Below, piece after piece: positions 18,036 to 26,397 of a stretch of DNA of 44,268 nucleotides. Under the pieces are notes generated by a model that was not told where the DNA came from, ran no database searches, and saw nothing but the letters and a program-made list of their open reading frames with translations. How positions within the stretch are numbered: the stretch's first letter is position 1; each line of letters opens with the position of its first letter. The stretch spans positions 29,617 through 73,884 of the forward strand of contig NZ_RDBO01000055.1 in assembly GCF_008120935.1 (NCBI RefSeq). The letters run 5' to 3'. The position numbers and the translations under genes are program-made. Origin of the DNA: Streptomyces sp. sk2.1 (GTDB lineage: Bacteria > Actinomycetota > Actinomycetes > Streptomycetales > Streptomycetaceae).

Positions 18036-18716
18036 GTGGGTGGCAAGGGTTTCGCGGGTATACGGGGTGTACGGGGGAGCCGGGGGCTCCTGGCGGCCGG
18101 GGCGGCGCTGCTGCTGCTCGCGGGCTGCGGGGGCGACGGCACGGAGGCGAAGGCGCTCGACCGGAAACAGGCCGCCTCCTTGCTGCCGGACGCGAAAGCC
18201 GTACCGGGCTGGCGGATGTACGTGAAGCCCGACGCCCAGAAGCCGGTGGCCGGGTTCCCGCCGTCGGTCTGCATGGCCACCACCGAGAAGAAGCGGAAGA
18301 CGGCCTGCGACACCGTCACGTCCTGGGGCGGCTCGGCCTTCGTGCGGAAGCCGGACGTCACCACGCTGAACTTCTGGGTCCTCGCCTACGAGGACGAGAA
18401 GACCGCGGACGCCGCCTACGACGTCCTGATCGAGTGGTACGGCGGGGACCGGGTCGGCCGGGACGCCCGGAAGGTGGACCTGGGCGACATCGGCGACGAC
18501 CGGGAGGCCAACCGCGCCGCCGTCGGCACCATGGGCGGACCGGCCACGATCGCACAGGTCCGGGTCGGGACGACCGTCCTGGGCATCAGCACCGGCACCC
18601 AGGGCAAGACGACCGTTCCCGACGAGCAGGTCGAGGCGTTCGCCGCCGTGATCGCCGAGCGGGCGCAGCAGGCGCAGAGCGGCGAAAAGCCCTCCGCGAG
18701 GGTCTCCGGACACTGA
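18036..18716 (+). CDS. Lipoprotein of unknown function (226 aa)
   Basis: The GTG start at 18036 lies behind a GGAGGGGGCGGG stretch. A lipoprotein leader with twin basic start ends in lipobox LLAGC (Cys31). The mature part has a KRKTACDTVTSWG segment with a second pair of cysteines (C in SVCMATT and TACD) that could form a disulphide, and a repeated alpha/beta pattern (YEDEKTADAAYDVLIEWYGG). I do not recognise a named domain. It is probably surface-anchored. It sits between the Uma2-type and aminopeptidase genes on the same strand, with about 70 bases to the former. Confidence 0.78.
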   Translation: MGGKGFAGIRGVRGSRGLLAAGAALLLLAGCGGDGTEAKALDRKQAASLLPDAKAVPGWRMYVKPDAQKPVAGFPPSVCMATTEKKRKTACDTVTSWGGSAFVRKPDVTTLNFWVLAYEDEKTADAAYDVLIEWYGGDRVGRDARKVDLGDIGDDREANRAAVGTMGGPATIAQVRVGTTVLGISTGTQGKTTVPDEQVEAFAAVIAERAQQAQSGEKPSARVSGH

Positions 18717-18733
18717 CCGGGCGTCGACCGGAC

Positions 18734-18764
18734 ACGGGGCGGGCACGGGGCGGGCACGGGGCGG
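18734..18764. repeat. Short tandem repeat, 11-bp unit
   Basis: Nearly three copies of ACGGGGCGGGC lie in the gap between the lipoprotein and the M18 aminopeptidase genes. It is probably replication slippage in GC-rich DNA; it might also modulate readthrough. Confidence 0.7.
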
Positions 18765-18822
18765 ACACCCCGCCGGGGGCGACGGTGAGGCGCGCCGGTC
18801 CGGCCTCGTTACAGTGAGGAAC

Positions 18823-20121
18823 ATGAGTTCCTCCCCCCGCTTCGACCGCGGCCACACCGACGATCTGCAGGCCTTCCTGATGGCCTCCCCCTCCCCGTAC
18901 CACGCCGTTGCCACCGCGGCCGAGCGCCTGGAGAAGGCCGGATTCCGGCAGGTGGAGGAGACCGCCGCCTGGGACGGCACCACCGGGGGGAAGTACGTCC
19001 TGCGCGGCGGCGCGATCGTGGCCTGGTACGTGCCGGAGGGCGCGGGGGCGCACACCCCGTTCCGGATCATCGGGGCGCACACCGACTCGCCGAACCTGCG
19101 GGTCAAGCCGCTGCCCGACACCGGGGCGCACGGCTGGCGGCAGGTCGCGGTGGAGATCTACGGCGGGACGCTGCTCAACACCTGGCTCGACCGGGACCTC
19201 GGCCTCGCCGGCCGGATCTCGCTGCGGGACGGCACCCACCGGCTGGTGAACATCGACCGGCCGCTGCTGCGCGTGCCGCAGCTGGCCGTGCACCTGGACC
19301 GGTCGGCCAACCCCGACGGGCTGAAGCTGGACCGGCAGAAGCACATGCAGCCGATCTGGGGCCTGGGCGAGGTCTCGGAGGGCGACCTGATCCGGTTCGT
19401 CGCCGAGGAGGCGGGCGTCGACGCCGAGGACGTGACCGGCTGGGACCTGATGCCGCACGCCGTCGAGCCCCCCGCCTACCTGGGCCGGGACCGCGAGCTG
19501 CTGGCCGGGCCCAGGATGGACAACCTGCTCTCGGTGCACGCGGCGACCGCCGCGCTCGCCGCCGTCGCCGGGCAGCCGGACGACGAGCTCCCGTACATCC
19601 CGGTCATGGCCGCCTTCGACCACGAGGAGAACGGCTCGCAGTCCGACACCGGTGCCGACGGCCCGCTGCTCGGCACGGTCCTGGAGCGCTCCGTCTTCGC
19701 ACGCGGCGGCGCGTACGAGGACCGGGCGCGGGCCTTCGCCGGGACCGTCTGCCTCTCCTCCGACACCGGTCACGCGGTCCACCCCAACTACGCCGAGCGC
19801 CACGACCCGACCCACCACCCGGTGGTCAACGGCGGACCGATCCTCAAGGTCAACGTCAACATGCGGTACGCGACCGACGGCAGCGGCCGGGCCGTGTTCG
19901 CGGAGGCGTGCCGGAAGGCGGACGTGCCGTGGCAGACGTTCGTCTCCAACAACTCGATGCCGTGCGGCACCACGATCGGCCCGATCACCGCCGCCCGGCA
20001 CGGCATCCAGACGGTGGACATCGGTGTCGCGATCCTGTCCATGCACAGCGCCCGTGAGCTGTGCGGCTCGGACGACCCGTACCTGCTGGCCAACGCGATG
20101 ACGGCGTTCCTGCAGGGCTGA
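18823..20121 (+). CDS. apeB: M18-family aminopeptidase (432 aa)
   Basis: Cytosolic metallo-aminopeptidase releasing N-terminal (often acidic) residues. The M18 metal ligands and catalytic residues are visible: GAHTDSPN (first His/Asp), GPRMDNLLSVHA, the catalytic pair and ligand in DHEENGSQSDTGADGP, SSDTGHAVHPNY, and a final ligand His in LSMHSARE. Length is standard for the family. ATG 18823 is preceded by GAGGAAC; a GTG three codons upstream is less likely. The gene follows the lipoprotein gene after a repeat-containing gap and ends before a GC-rich hairpin. The symbol follows common actinobacterial naming for M18 enzymes. Confidence 0.94.
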   Translation: MSSSPRFDRGHTDDLQAFLMASPSPYHAVATAAERLEKAGFRQVEETAAWDGTTGGKYVLRGGAIVAWYVPEGAGAHTPFRIIGAHTDSPNLRVKPLPDTGAHGWRQVAVEIYGGTLLNTWLDRDLGLAGRISLRDGTHRLVNIDRPLLRVPQLAVHLDRSANPDGLKLDRQKHMQPIWGLGEVSEGDLIRFVAEEAGVDAEDVTGWDLMPHAVEPPAYLGRDRELLAGPRMDNLLSVHAATAALAAVAGQPDDELPYIPVMAAFDHEENGSQSDTGADGPLLGTVLERSVFARGGAYEDRARAFAGTVCLSSDTGHAVHPNYAERHDPTHHPVVNGGPILKVNVNMRYATDGSGRAVFAEACRKADVPWQTFVSNNSMPCGTTIGPITAARHGIQTVDIGVAILSMHSARELCGSDDPYLLANAMTAFLQG

Positions 20122-20145
20122 TCCCCGCCCGCCGGGGCCCGCACC

Positions 20146-20184
20146 GCCCGCCGCCCGGCCCGTCGGCGGCGGCGGGCGGCGGGC
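20146..20184 (+). terminator. Probable terminator after the M18 aminopeptidase gene
   Basis: 11-bp inverted repeat (GCCCGCCGCCC 20146-20156 with 20174-20184) in a very GC-rich stretch; no U tract, so moderate confidence. Confidence 0.5.
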
Positions 20185-20202
20185 ATCCGGCCCGCGAACG
20201 GG

Positions 20203-20233
20203 TGTTCCGGAACATGCCGGAATGCGGCATTCC
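20203..20233. promoter_or_regulatory. Paired dyads upstream of the SARP-STAND regulator gene
   Basis: Two dyads sit four bases apart: TGTTCCGGAACA (20203-20214), a perfect 12-base palindrome, and GGAATGCGGCATTCC (20219-20233), 7-bp arms around one base. They lie about 115-145 bases before the GTG start, a plausible operator or activator site. No binding protein is assigned. Confidence 0.5.
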
Positions 20234-20347
20234 ACTTTTGTCGCGGCAACCGGCGCCACCCGTCGTCGACGCCTCGGGAGCCCCGATATCCTGGGACTTT
20301 CCCGCTGCCCGGCCATGGGCGCGTCCGGCCCGGAAGGAAAGCCGCTC

Positions 20348-23326
20348 GTGGAGTTCCGGCTGCTCGGCACCGTCTCCGTCGACACGTACACCGGGCCCCT
20401 GCCGCTCGGCCCCGCCAAGCGCCGCAGCCTGCTCGCCGCGCTGCTGCTGTCCGCGAACACCCCCGTCTCCATAGCGAGACTGACGGACTCCCTGTGGGAC
20501 GACGAGCCGCCGCTGCACGCCCGCAGCGTCATCCAGGGACACGTCTCCCGGCTGCGCGCCCTCCTGGTCGGCGCGGACGCGGAGGCGTACGGGGTGGAGC
20601 TGGTCACCCTCGGCGACGCGTACGTGCTGCGGCTGCCGGAGACCCTGCTGGACTCGCAGCGGTTCGAGGAGCTGCTGACGCTGGCGCGGGGGCAGCGCAA
20701 CCCCGCCGACGCCGTGCTGATGTTCAAGGAGGCGCTGTCCCTGTGGCAGGGCCCCGCGCTCAGCGGCGCGTTCGCCGGGCCGCCGCTCCAGGCCGCCGCG
20801 CACTCGCTGGAGGAGTCGCGGCTGGCCACGGTCGAGCAGCTGGCGCGCGCCTACTCGGCGCTGGGGGAGCACAACCGGGCCGCGGCGGTGCTGCGGGCGG
20901 AAGCGGTCACGCACCCGATGCGGGAGTCGCTGGCGGCGGGGCTGATGACGGCGCTGTACCGGGCGGGGCGCCAGTCCGAGGCGCTGGACTGGTTCCACCG
21001 CACGCGACGGCTGCTCGCCGACGAGCTGGGCATCGACCCGGGGCACGAGCTGGCCGACGCGTACGCGCTGATCCTGCGCGGCGACCCGGGGCCGGACGCC
21101 GCGCGCAACGCGTCCGACGGCCGGGGCGCGGCGCCGTCCGCCCCGGCCCGGACGGACGGCGGCCCCGGCCCCCGTGCCGAGGGCGGTGCCCCGGCCGCCG
21201 GGGCCGGGTCCACGACGAGCCCGGCGGCCGCCCCGCCGGCCGGTCCGGGCTCCGGGGACGGGGCGGCGGGGACCGATGCCGGTTCGACGGCCCGGCCGGC
21301 CGTTGCCGCGGGCGCCGGTACGGGCCCGGGCGCGGGCGGTGACACGGCCGTCGCCCTCGCGCCCGCGGCGGCCCGGCCCCTCCAGCTGCCGCTCCTCGGC
21401 AGCACCCCGCACCCCGCCGACCTGCTGCCCCGCGCGCCCCGCGGCTTCCAGGGCCGGACCGCCGAGCTGGCCGCGCTGACCCGGGCCGCGGCGGGCGAGG
21501 CACCCGTCTGCCTGGTCACCGGACCGGCCGGGGTGGGGAAGACCGCGATGGCCGTGCAGTGGGCGCACCGCAACTCCGCCACCTTCCCGGACGGACGGCT
21601 CTTCGCCGATCTGCGCGGGTTCAGCGACACCGGCGAACCCGCGGCCATCGAGGTGCTGCGCGAGTTCCTGCTGGCGCTCGGGGTCGCGCCGCGCCGCGTC
21701 CCGGAGTCCGTGGCCGCCGCGGCGGCGCTCTTCCGCTCGCTGACCGACGGGCGCCGACTGCTCGTCGTCCTCGACAACGCCCGCGACTCCGCCGCCGTCC
21801 GGCCGCTGCTGCCGGGCGGCAGCGACTGCGTCACCCTGGTCACCAGCCGGCACCGGCTGGAGGGCCTCATCGCCTCGGACGCCGCCCGTCCCGTACCGCT
21901 CGACGTCCTCGAACCGCCGGACGGCACCGCCCTGCTCGCCGGTGTGCTCGGCGAGGACCGGGTCCTGGCCGAACCGGTCGCGGCCCGCCGGCTCGCCGAA
22001 CTCTGCGGGGGGCTGCCGCTCGCGCTGCGGGTCACCGCGGCCCGGCTGGCGGGGCGCCCGACCCGGACCCTGGCCGGTCTCGCCGACGAACTGGCCGACG
22101 AGCGCAGCCGGCTGACGTACCTCGACGTGGACGACACCGGCGTCTCGGCCGCGCTGCGGCTGACCGTGCAGCAGCTGCCGCAGGACGCCGTCCACCAGCT
22201 CGCCCGGCTCGGCCACCACCCGGGCAGCCACTTCGACCCGTACACGGCCGCCGCGCTCGCCGGAACCGACCCGGTCGCCGCCTCGGCGGCACTGGAGCGG
22301 CTCGCCACCGCCCACCTCGTCTCCGAGACCGCGCCCGGCCGCTGGGGGCTGCACGACCTGGTGCGCCTCTACGCCCGCGGCATGGACCCCACGAGCGGGC
22401 CCGAGGCCCTCATCGGCGTCCTCGACCACTACATCGCCACCGCGCTGGCCGCCGCCGACACGGCCGAACCCGGCGGCGAGCCCTGCTTCGTCCTGCCGGA
22501 CGACTACCACCGCCCCGCCGCCGTGCGGGACTTCACCGACCGGGCGACGGCCATGCGCTGGCTGGTCACCGAGCGCGACGATCTGGCGCTGGCCGCCGTC
22601 GCCGCCCGGAACGCCGGGTTCCACGACCGGGCGTGGCGGATCATCCTGCTCCAGTGGCCGCAGGTGGTCTGGCGGGTGCGGGACAACTGGTCCCCGCTGC
22701 TGGAGCTGGCGCTGGACTCCGCCCGCGCCCGCGCCGACACGTACGCCGAGTCGCGGGTGCTCAACCTGCTGGGCTGGGTGCTGACCGAGGAGGGCCGGAC
22801 CGCCGAGGCGATCGCCCTGCTGGAACGCTCGCCCGGCCTCGCCCGGCAGTCCGGCGACCGGCTCGGCGAGGCGACCGCGCTGATCAACCTGGCCGTCGTC
22901 CAGGCCGAGCAGGGGGAAGTGGACATCGCGCTGGAGAACTGCGAGCAGGCCGTCGGGCTGGCCCGTGCGGAACAGGACCCGCACACCGAGATGCTCGCCC
23001 TCCAGCACCTGGCCCGGATGCAGCTCACGGCGAACCTGCCGCTGGACGCCCTGGAATCCGCCCGGACCGCGCTCGACCTCGGCCCCGAGCACGAGGAGGT
23101 CGCCCGCAGGGTGCTGCTGCTGACCACCAGCGGCGAGGCCCATCTGGCGCTCGGCTCGGAGGAGGAGGGCATCCGGCTGCTGGACCGGGCGGCCGGGGAG
23201 GCGGAGCGCACCGGTTACGACGGGGGCGCGGTCCGGGCCCTCGAAGCGCTGCTGCGGGTGACGGCCCGACCGGAGTACCGCAAGCGGTACGAGGAGGCCG
23301 TCCACCGGCTCACCGACGACGGGTGA
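20348..23326 (+). CDS. AfsR-like SARP with NB-ARC and TPR domains (992 aa)
   Basis: Large STAND-class transcriptional regulator. The N-terminal winged helix of OmpR type (VEFRLLGTVSV, then SVIQGHVSRLRALL) is followed by the bacterial transcriptional activation domain (about residues 90-245, ending GIDPGHELADAYALIL). A Pro/Ala/Gly-rich linker of about 100 residues leads to the NB-ARC ATPase with Walker A GPAGVGKT at 392-399 and Walker B LLVVLDNA. A TPR-like helical array fills the last 300 residues. AfsR relatives activate sigma-like or pathway genes for secondary metabolism after ATP-dependent oligomerisation; no biosynthetic cluster is visible here, so the target is unknown. GTG 20348 is chosen because the domain starts there and GGAAGGAAAG precedes it. 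It has no TTA codon. Confidence 0.93.
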   Translation: MEFRLLGTVSVDTYTGPLPLGPAKRRSLLAALLLSANTPVSIARLTDSLWDDEPPLHARSVIQGHVSRLRALLVGADAEAYGVELVTLGDAYVLRLPETLLDSQRFEELLTLARGQRNPADAVLMFKEALSLWQGPALSGAFAGPPLQAAAHSLEESRLATVEQLARAYSALGEHNRAAAVLRAEAVTHPMRESLAAGLMTALYRAGRQSEALDWFHRTRRLLADELGIDPGHELADAYALILRGDPGPDAARNASDGRGAAPSAPARTDGGPGPRAEGGAPAAGAGSTTSPAAAPPAGPGSGDGAAGTDAGSTARPAVAAGAGTGPGAGGDTAVALAPAAARPLQLPLLGSTPHPADLLPRAPRGFQGRTAELAALTRAAAGEAPVCLVTGPAGVGKTAMAVQWAHRNSATFPDGRLFADLRGFSDTGEPAAIEVLREFLLALGVAPRRVPESVAAAAALFRSLTDGRRLLVVLDNARDSAAVRPLLPGGSDCVTLVTSRHRLEGLIASDAARPVPLDVLEPPDGTALLAGVLGEDRVLAEPVAARRLAELCGGLPLALRVTAARLAGRPTRTLAGLADELADERSRLTYLDVDDTGVSAALRLTVQQLPQDAVHQLARLGHHPGSHFDPYTAAALAGTDPVAASAALERLATAHLVSETAPGRWGLHDLVRLYARGMDPTSGPEALIGVLDHYIATALAAADTAEPGGEPCFVLPDDYHRPAAVRDFTDRATAMRWLVTERDDLALAAVAARNAGFHDRAWRIILLQWPQVVWRVRDNWSPLLELALDSARARADTYAESRVLNLLGWVLTEEGRTAEAIALLERSPGLARQSGDRLGEATALINLAVVQAEQGEVDIALENCEQAVGLARAEQDPHTEMLALQHLARMQLTANLPLDALESARTALDLGPEHEEVARRVLLLTTSGEAHLALGSEEEGIRLLDRAAGEAERTGYDGGAVRALEALLRVTARPEYRKRYEEAVHRLTDDG

Positions 23327-23411
23327 CACGTGCGTGCGCGGGGCCGGGCCGTCGCGCACGGGCGGTTCCGCGGCCCCGCGGCCCCGCGCCCGGCCTCCCG
23401 CGCCCCGCGGC

Positions 23412-23460
23412 GCCCCGTACGTCGTGCCCCGTACGTCGTGCGTCGTGCCCCGTACGTCGT
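23412..23460. repeat. Direct repeat, three copies of a 14-base unit
   Basis: GCCCCGTACGTCGT occurs at 23412, 23426 and 23447, the first two in tandem and the third after seven bases, each containing the self-complementary GTACGT... core (TACGTA-like). It lies just past the SARP gene. Confidence 0.8.
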
Positions 23461-23752
23461 GCGTCGGCCCGGATGCGCCCGGTCCCGCGCACCGGACGCG
23501 CCCGGCCCCGCACATCAGCGAAACGTCAGGATCACGACAGCGGAACGTGAGCGGCGCCGCCCAGAATCGTCGATGCCGACGAGGCGGGAACGGGTTCGCC
23601 GACGCCCGTTGTCCGCCGCCGCTCCCTCGTCGGGAGAAACCGGAAGGAACCCGCGCGTTCCTTCCGCGACCGGCCACCGGTCGCGCGGCCGCGCGACGGC
23701 ATGGACGGCCTCGGAGCTGTCGGGCCCCGACCCAGCGGGTCCCGGCGGAACA

Positions 23753-23790
23753 GGTCCCGACCGGCAGACCCCGAACTGCCGGTCGGGACC
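23753..23790. terminator. Long hairpin, copy 1 of a duplicated pair
   Basis: Perfect 14-bp inverted repeat (23753-23766 with 23777-23790), loop GACCCCGAAC. A likely two-way terminator in the convergent gap. Its arms and loop resemble the second hairpin at 23844-23876. Confidence 0.7.
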
Positions 23791-23843
23791 ACCGGAGCCG
23801 GATCGCACCGGGGGGTGGGATCCGGACGCCCGGGGGGCGGGGT

Positions 23844-23876
23844 CCGGACCGGCAGGACCCGAACCCGCCGGTCCGG
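23844..23876. terminator. Long hairpin, copy 2 of a duplicated pair
   Basis: Perfect 10-bp inverted repeat (CCGGACCGGC 23844-23853 with 23867-23876). The shared GACCGGCAG...ACCCGAAC...GCCGGTC layout indicates duplication of the first hairpin. It lies about 30 bases past the stop of the minus-strand gene. Confidence 0.65.
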
Positions 23877-23907
23877 AAGCCCTGCCCGACGTCCCCGGCC
23901 CGGTGTC

Positions 23908-25740
23908 TCAGCCCCGGGCCTGTTCGTCCATTCCCGCCAGCACCAGCGGCAGCCGGGGCGCTCCCCCGGCGCTCACGCGGACGGGGACGCCCCAGTCCTG
24001 CTGGTGGACGTGGCAGGCCGGGTACTCGTTGGCCGGGTCGTCGTCGCAGGAGGCCGCCATCGCCGACACGTGCAGCACGCCCTCGGTGACGCCGTCGGCC
24101 AGGACCAGGTCGCGGAACAGGTCGGTACCGGCCCCCGCGCCCCCGGCCAGCAGCTCGGGCGGGGTCGCCGAGACCAGCAGCCGGGTCGAGGGACCGTACC
24201 GGGTGTCCAGCTTCTGCCCGGCGGGGGCCTGGAAGACCACGTCGAGCCGGAGCGTGCCCGGGGCGATCTCGGTGGCCGCGCGCTGCGTGCGGTGCGCCCG
24301 GTCGGCGACGCGTACGGCCTCCTCGGGCAGGCGCAGCCGGGTCAGCCGGTGCCGGGCGGACTCGACGACGACGAGGTCGCCGTCGACCAGCACGGCGTCG
24401 CTGGGCTCGCGCAGGTCCGTGGCCAGTGTGGTGACCTCGTCGCTCGCGGGGTCGTAGCGCCGCAGCGCGTGGTTGTACGTGTCGCAGACCGCCACGGACC
24501 CGTCGGGCAGCGCGGTCACCCCCAGCGGGTGCTGGAGCAGGGCCTGTCCGGCGGCGCCGTCGCGGTGCCCGAAGTCGAAGAGCCCGGTGCCGACCGCCGT
24601 ACGGACGGCGAAGCCGGTGCCGTCGCGCTCGACGTACCGGAGGGCGGACGTCTCCGAGTCGGCGACCCAGAGCCCGGTCCCGTCGGCGGACACGGCGAGC
24701 CCGGACGGCTGGGCGAACCACGCCTCGGCGGCCGGTCCGTCGACCAGCCCCTCGTTGGTCGTACCCGCCTCGACGCGCACCGTCCCCGTCCCGGGGTCGT
24801 ACGTCCACAGCTGGTGCACGCCCGCCATGGCGATCCACAGCCGGTCCGCGAACCAGGCGACGTCCCAGGGGGAGGAGAGGTCGACCTCACGGGCCGGGCC
24901 GGACGTCGGCGAGCCCTGCCACCACTGGCGGCCGGTGCCCGCGAGGGTCGTGGTCCCGCCGGTGGCGGGGTCGAAGGCGCGCAGGGCGTGGTTGACCGTG
25001 TCGGCGACCACGATCCGCCCGTCGGGCAGCGCGGCGAGCCCCTGCGGCTCGGAGAACCGGGCCTCGTCGGGCCCGCCGTCGGCGAACCCCCTGTCCCCCG
25101 TTCCGACGTGACGGCGAACCGTTTCACCGTCACGTTCGATCTCGACCAGGCGGTGGCGGGTGGTGTCGGAGACGAGGAAACCGCCGTCGGGCAGGAGCAG
25201 CGCCTTGCCGGGGAAGCGCAGATGCGTGGCGACCGGCTCGGGCGCGACGTACGGGCCGTCGCCCCGGCGCAGCGTGCCCTTCGCGCCGTGCTCGGCCTCC
25301 AGCTCCTCGACCAGCTTCTCGATGGCGTGCGCATGGCCCTCGCCCGCGTGCTGGGCGACGACGTAGCCCTCGGGGTCGATGACGACGAGCGTCGGCCAGG
25401 CCCGTACGGCGTACTGCTTCCAGGTGGCCAGCTCCGGGTCGTCGAGGACCGGGTGGTGCACCCCGTACCGCTCGACGGCGTCCACGACGGCCCGGTGCTC
25501 GGCCTCATGGACGAACTTCGGCGAGTGCACACCGATGATCACGACGGTGTCGCGGTGCTTCTCCTCCAGCTCGCGCAGCTCGTCGAGCACATGCAGGCAG
25601 TTCACACAGCAGAAGGTCCAGAAGTCCAGGATCACGATGCGTCCTCGCAGGTCGGCGAGGGTGTACTGCTGGTCGCCTGTATTGAGCCAGCCGCCCTTGC
25701 CGATCAGCTCGGGGGCCCTGACGCGCGCACGTGTTGCCAT
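23908..25740 (-). CDS. Thioredoxin-NHL repeat fusion protein (610 aa)
   Basis: An N-terminal thioredoxin/TlpA-like domain (residues about 1-155) has the active-site motif FCCVNC (C45-x2-C48, with an extra C44), followed by an NHL beta-propeller (about 170-470) with repeated DG(R/S)IVVADTVNHALR and DGSVAVCDTYNHALRRYD blades, and a C-terminal beta domain of about 120 residues. It has no signal peptide, so it is probably cytosolic. It resembles NHL-repeat-containing protein 2 (NHLRC2), known in animals and bacteria; its biochemical role in bacteria is not established, and a thiol-redox activity tied to protein binding is inferred. ATG 25740 was chosen because the domain begins there; the upstream ribosome site is weak. 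It is divergent from the LURP-one-like gene. Confidence 0.9.
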   Translation of the reverse strand: MATRARVRAPELIGKGGWLNTGDQQYTLADLRGRIVILDFWTFCCVNCLHVLDELRELEEKHRDTVVIIGVHSPKFVHEAEHRAVVDAVERYGVHHPVLDDPELATWKQYAVRAWPTLVVIDPEGYVVAQHAGEGHAHAIEKLVEELEAEHGAKGTLRRGDGPYVAPEPVATHLRFPGKALLLPDGGFLVSDTTRHRLVEIERDGETVRRHVGTGDRGFADGGPDEARFSEPQGLAALPDGRIVVADTVNHALRAFDPATGGTTTLAGTGRQWWQGSPTSGPAREVDLSSPWDVAWFADRLWIAMAGVHQLWTYDPGTGTVRVEAGTTNEGLVDGPAAEAWFAQPSGLAVSADGTGLWVADSETSALRYVERDGTGFAVRTAVGTGLFDFGHRDGAAGQALLQHPLGVTALPDGSVAVCDTYNHALRRYDPASDEVTTLATDLREPSDAVLVDGDLVVVESARHRLTRLRLPEEAVRVADRAHRTQRAATEIAPGTLRLDVVFQAPAGQKLDTRYGPSTRLLVSATPPELLAGGAGAGTDLFRDLVLADGVTEGVLHVSAMAASCDDDPANEYPACHVHQQDWGVPVRVSAGGAPRLPLVLAGMDEQARG

Positions 25741-25822
25741 GTGGACAGTCAACATCACCGCGGCCCGCGCGCATTCCGGAGGGTCCGGGCCTTCCGGGAG
25801 TTCCTGGGGGAACCTGTGGCCC

Positions 25823-26314
25823 ATGAGATTCCTGGTGCGCGAACGGCTCTTCGCCGTCGGTGACGACTACTGGATCGAGGACGCGAACGGCCGCAAGGTC
25901 TTCCTCGTCGACGGCAAGGCCATGCGGGTGCGGGACACCTTCGAGCTGAAGGACGCCTCGGGCCGCGTCCTGGTCCGGAGCCGGCAGAAGCTGCTCAGCC
26001 TGCGCGACACGATGGTCGTCGAGCGCGACGGCGAACAGCTCGCCGAGATCAGGCGCAAACGGCTGTCGCTGCTGCGCAACCACTACCGGGTCACACTGGT
26101 GGACGGCACCGTGCTCGACGTCAGCGGCAGGATCCTGGACCGCGAGTTCGCCATCGAGTACGACGGGGAGCTGCTGGCCCAGATCTCCCGGCGGTGGCTG
26201 ACCGTCCGGGACACCTACGGGATCGACATCGTGCGCGAGGACGCGGACGCGGCGCTCCTCCTCACCGTGGCGATCTGCGTCATCATGCTCGCCGACAAGG
26301 AACGCGACGGCTGA
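25823..26314 (+). CDS. LURP-one-related/tubby-like protein (163 aa)
   Basis: Compact beta-barrel type protein: MRFLVRERLFAVGDDYWIED, then repeated strands of the form G(R)KVFLVDGKA, ELKDASGRVL, and a C-terminal hydrophobic helix LLLTVAICVIMLA. This is the LURP-one-related (tubby C-terminal-like/scramblase-like) fold common in actinobacteria; its function is unknown. The final helix may contact the membrane. ATG 25823 is 82 bases from the divergent thioredoxin-NHL start, with GGGGGAA as ribosome site at a slightly long distance. It is followed by the perfect parS site. Confidence 0.88.
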   Translation: MRFLVRERLFAVGDDYWIEDANGRKVFLVDGKAMRVRDTFELKDASGRVLVRSRQKLLSLRDTMVVERDGEQLAEIRRKRLSLLRNHYRVTLVDGTVLDVSGRILDREFAIEYDGELLAQISRRWLTVRDTYGIDIVREDADAALLLTVAICVIMLADKERDG

Positions 26315-26383
26315 ATCCGGCCGCTCTCGCACCACCCGGCCGACTCATGGTGACCGGCCGGTTCGCAGTGACCTGACCCGGCC

Positions 26384-26397
26384 GTTTCACGTGAAAC
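26384..26397. other. parS: parS centromere site (perfect)
   Basis: GTTTCACGTGAAAC is the exact ParB-binding palindrome, here in the centre of a 22-base perfect palindrome (26380-26401) that extends GGCC/GGCC on both sides. It lies between the convergent stops of the LURP-one-like and nitrilase-family genes; the longer palindrome could also terminate transcription. Two sites within about 18 kb indicate the origin-proximal parS cluster. Confidence 0.95.

Larger units (their letters stand above)
23327..23907. other. Gene-free, repeat-rich stretch between convergent genes
   Basis: About 580 bases between the stop of the SARP gene and the stop of the thioredoxin-NHL gene. No convincing gene: the open frames here read as low-complexity Arg/Pro/Gly-rich sequence on either strand. 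It holds a three-copy direct repeat (23412-23460) and two related long hairpins (23753-23790, 23844-23876), listed separately. Confidence 0.7.

Noticed and set aside
23515..23808. 97-codon minus-strand frame in the repeat-rich gap
   Set aside because: Arg/Ser/Gly-rich with hairpin sequences running through it; no start signal or motif.
19985..24838. Minus-strand open frame of about 1,600 codons spanning the aminopeptidase, SARP and thioredoxin-NHL genes
   Set aside because: It is the low-complexity shadow of highly GC-biased real genes on the plus strand and crosses gene boundaries; no domain is visible.
25738..25746. TGTGGACAG near the thioredoxin-NHL start as a DnaA box
   Set aside because: Single copy, one mismatch to TTGTCCACA (reverse complement), no cluster as at an origin.
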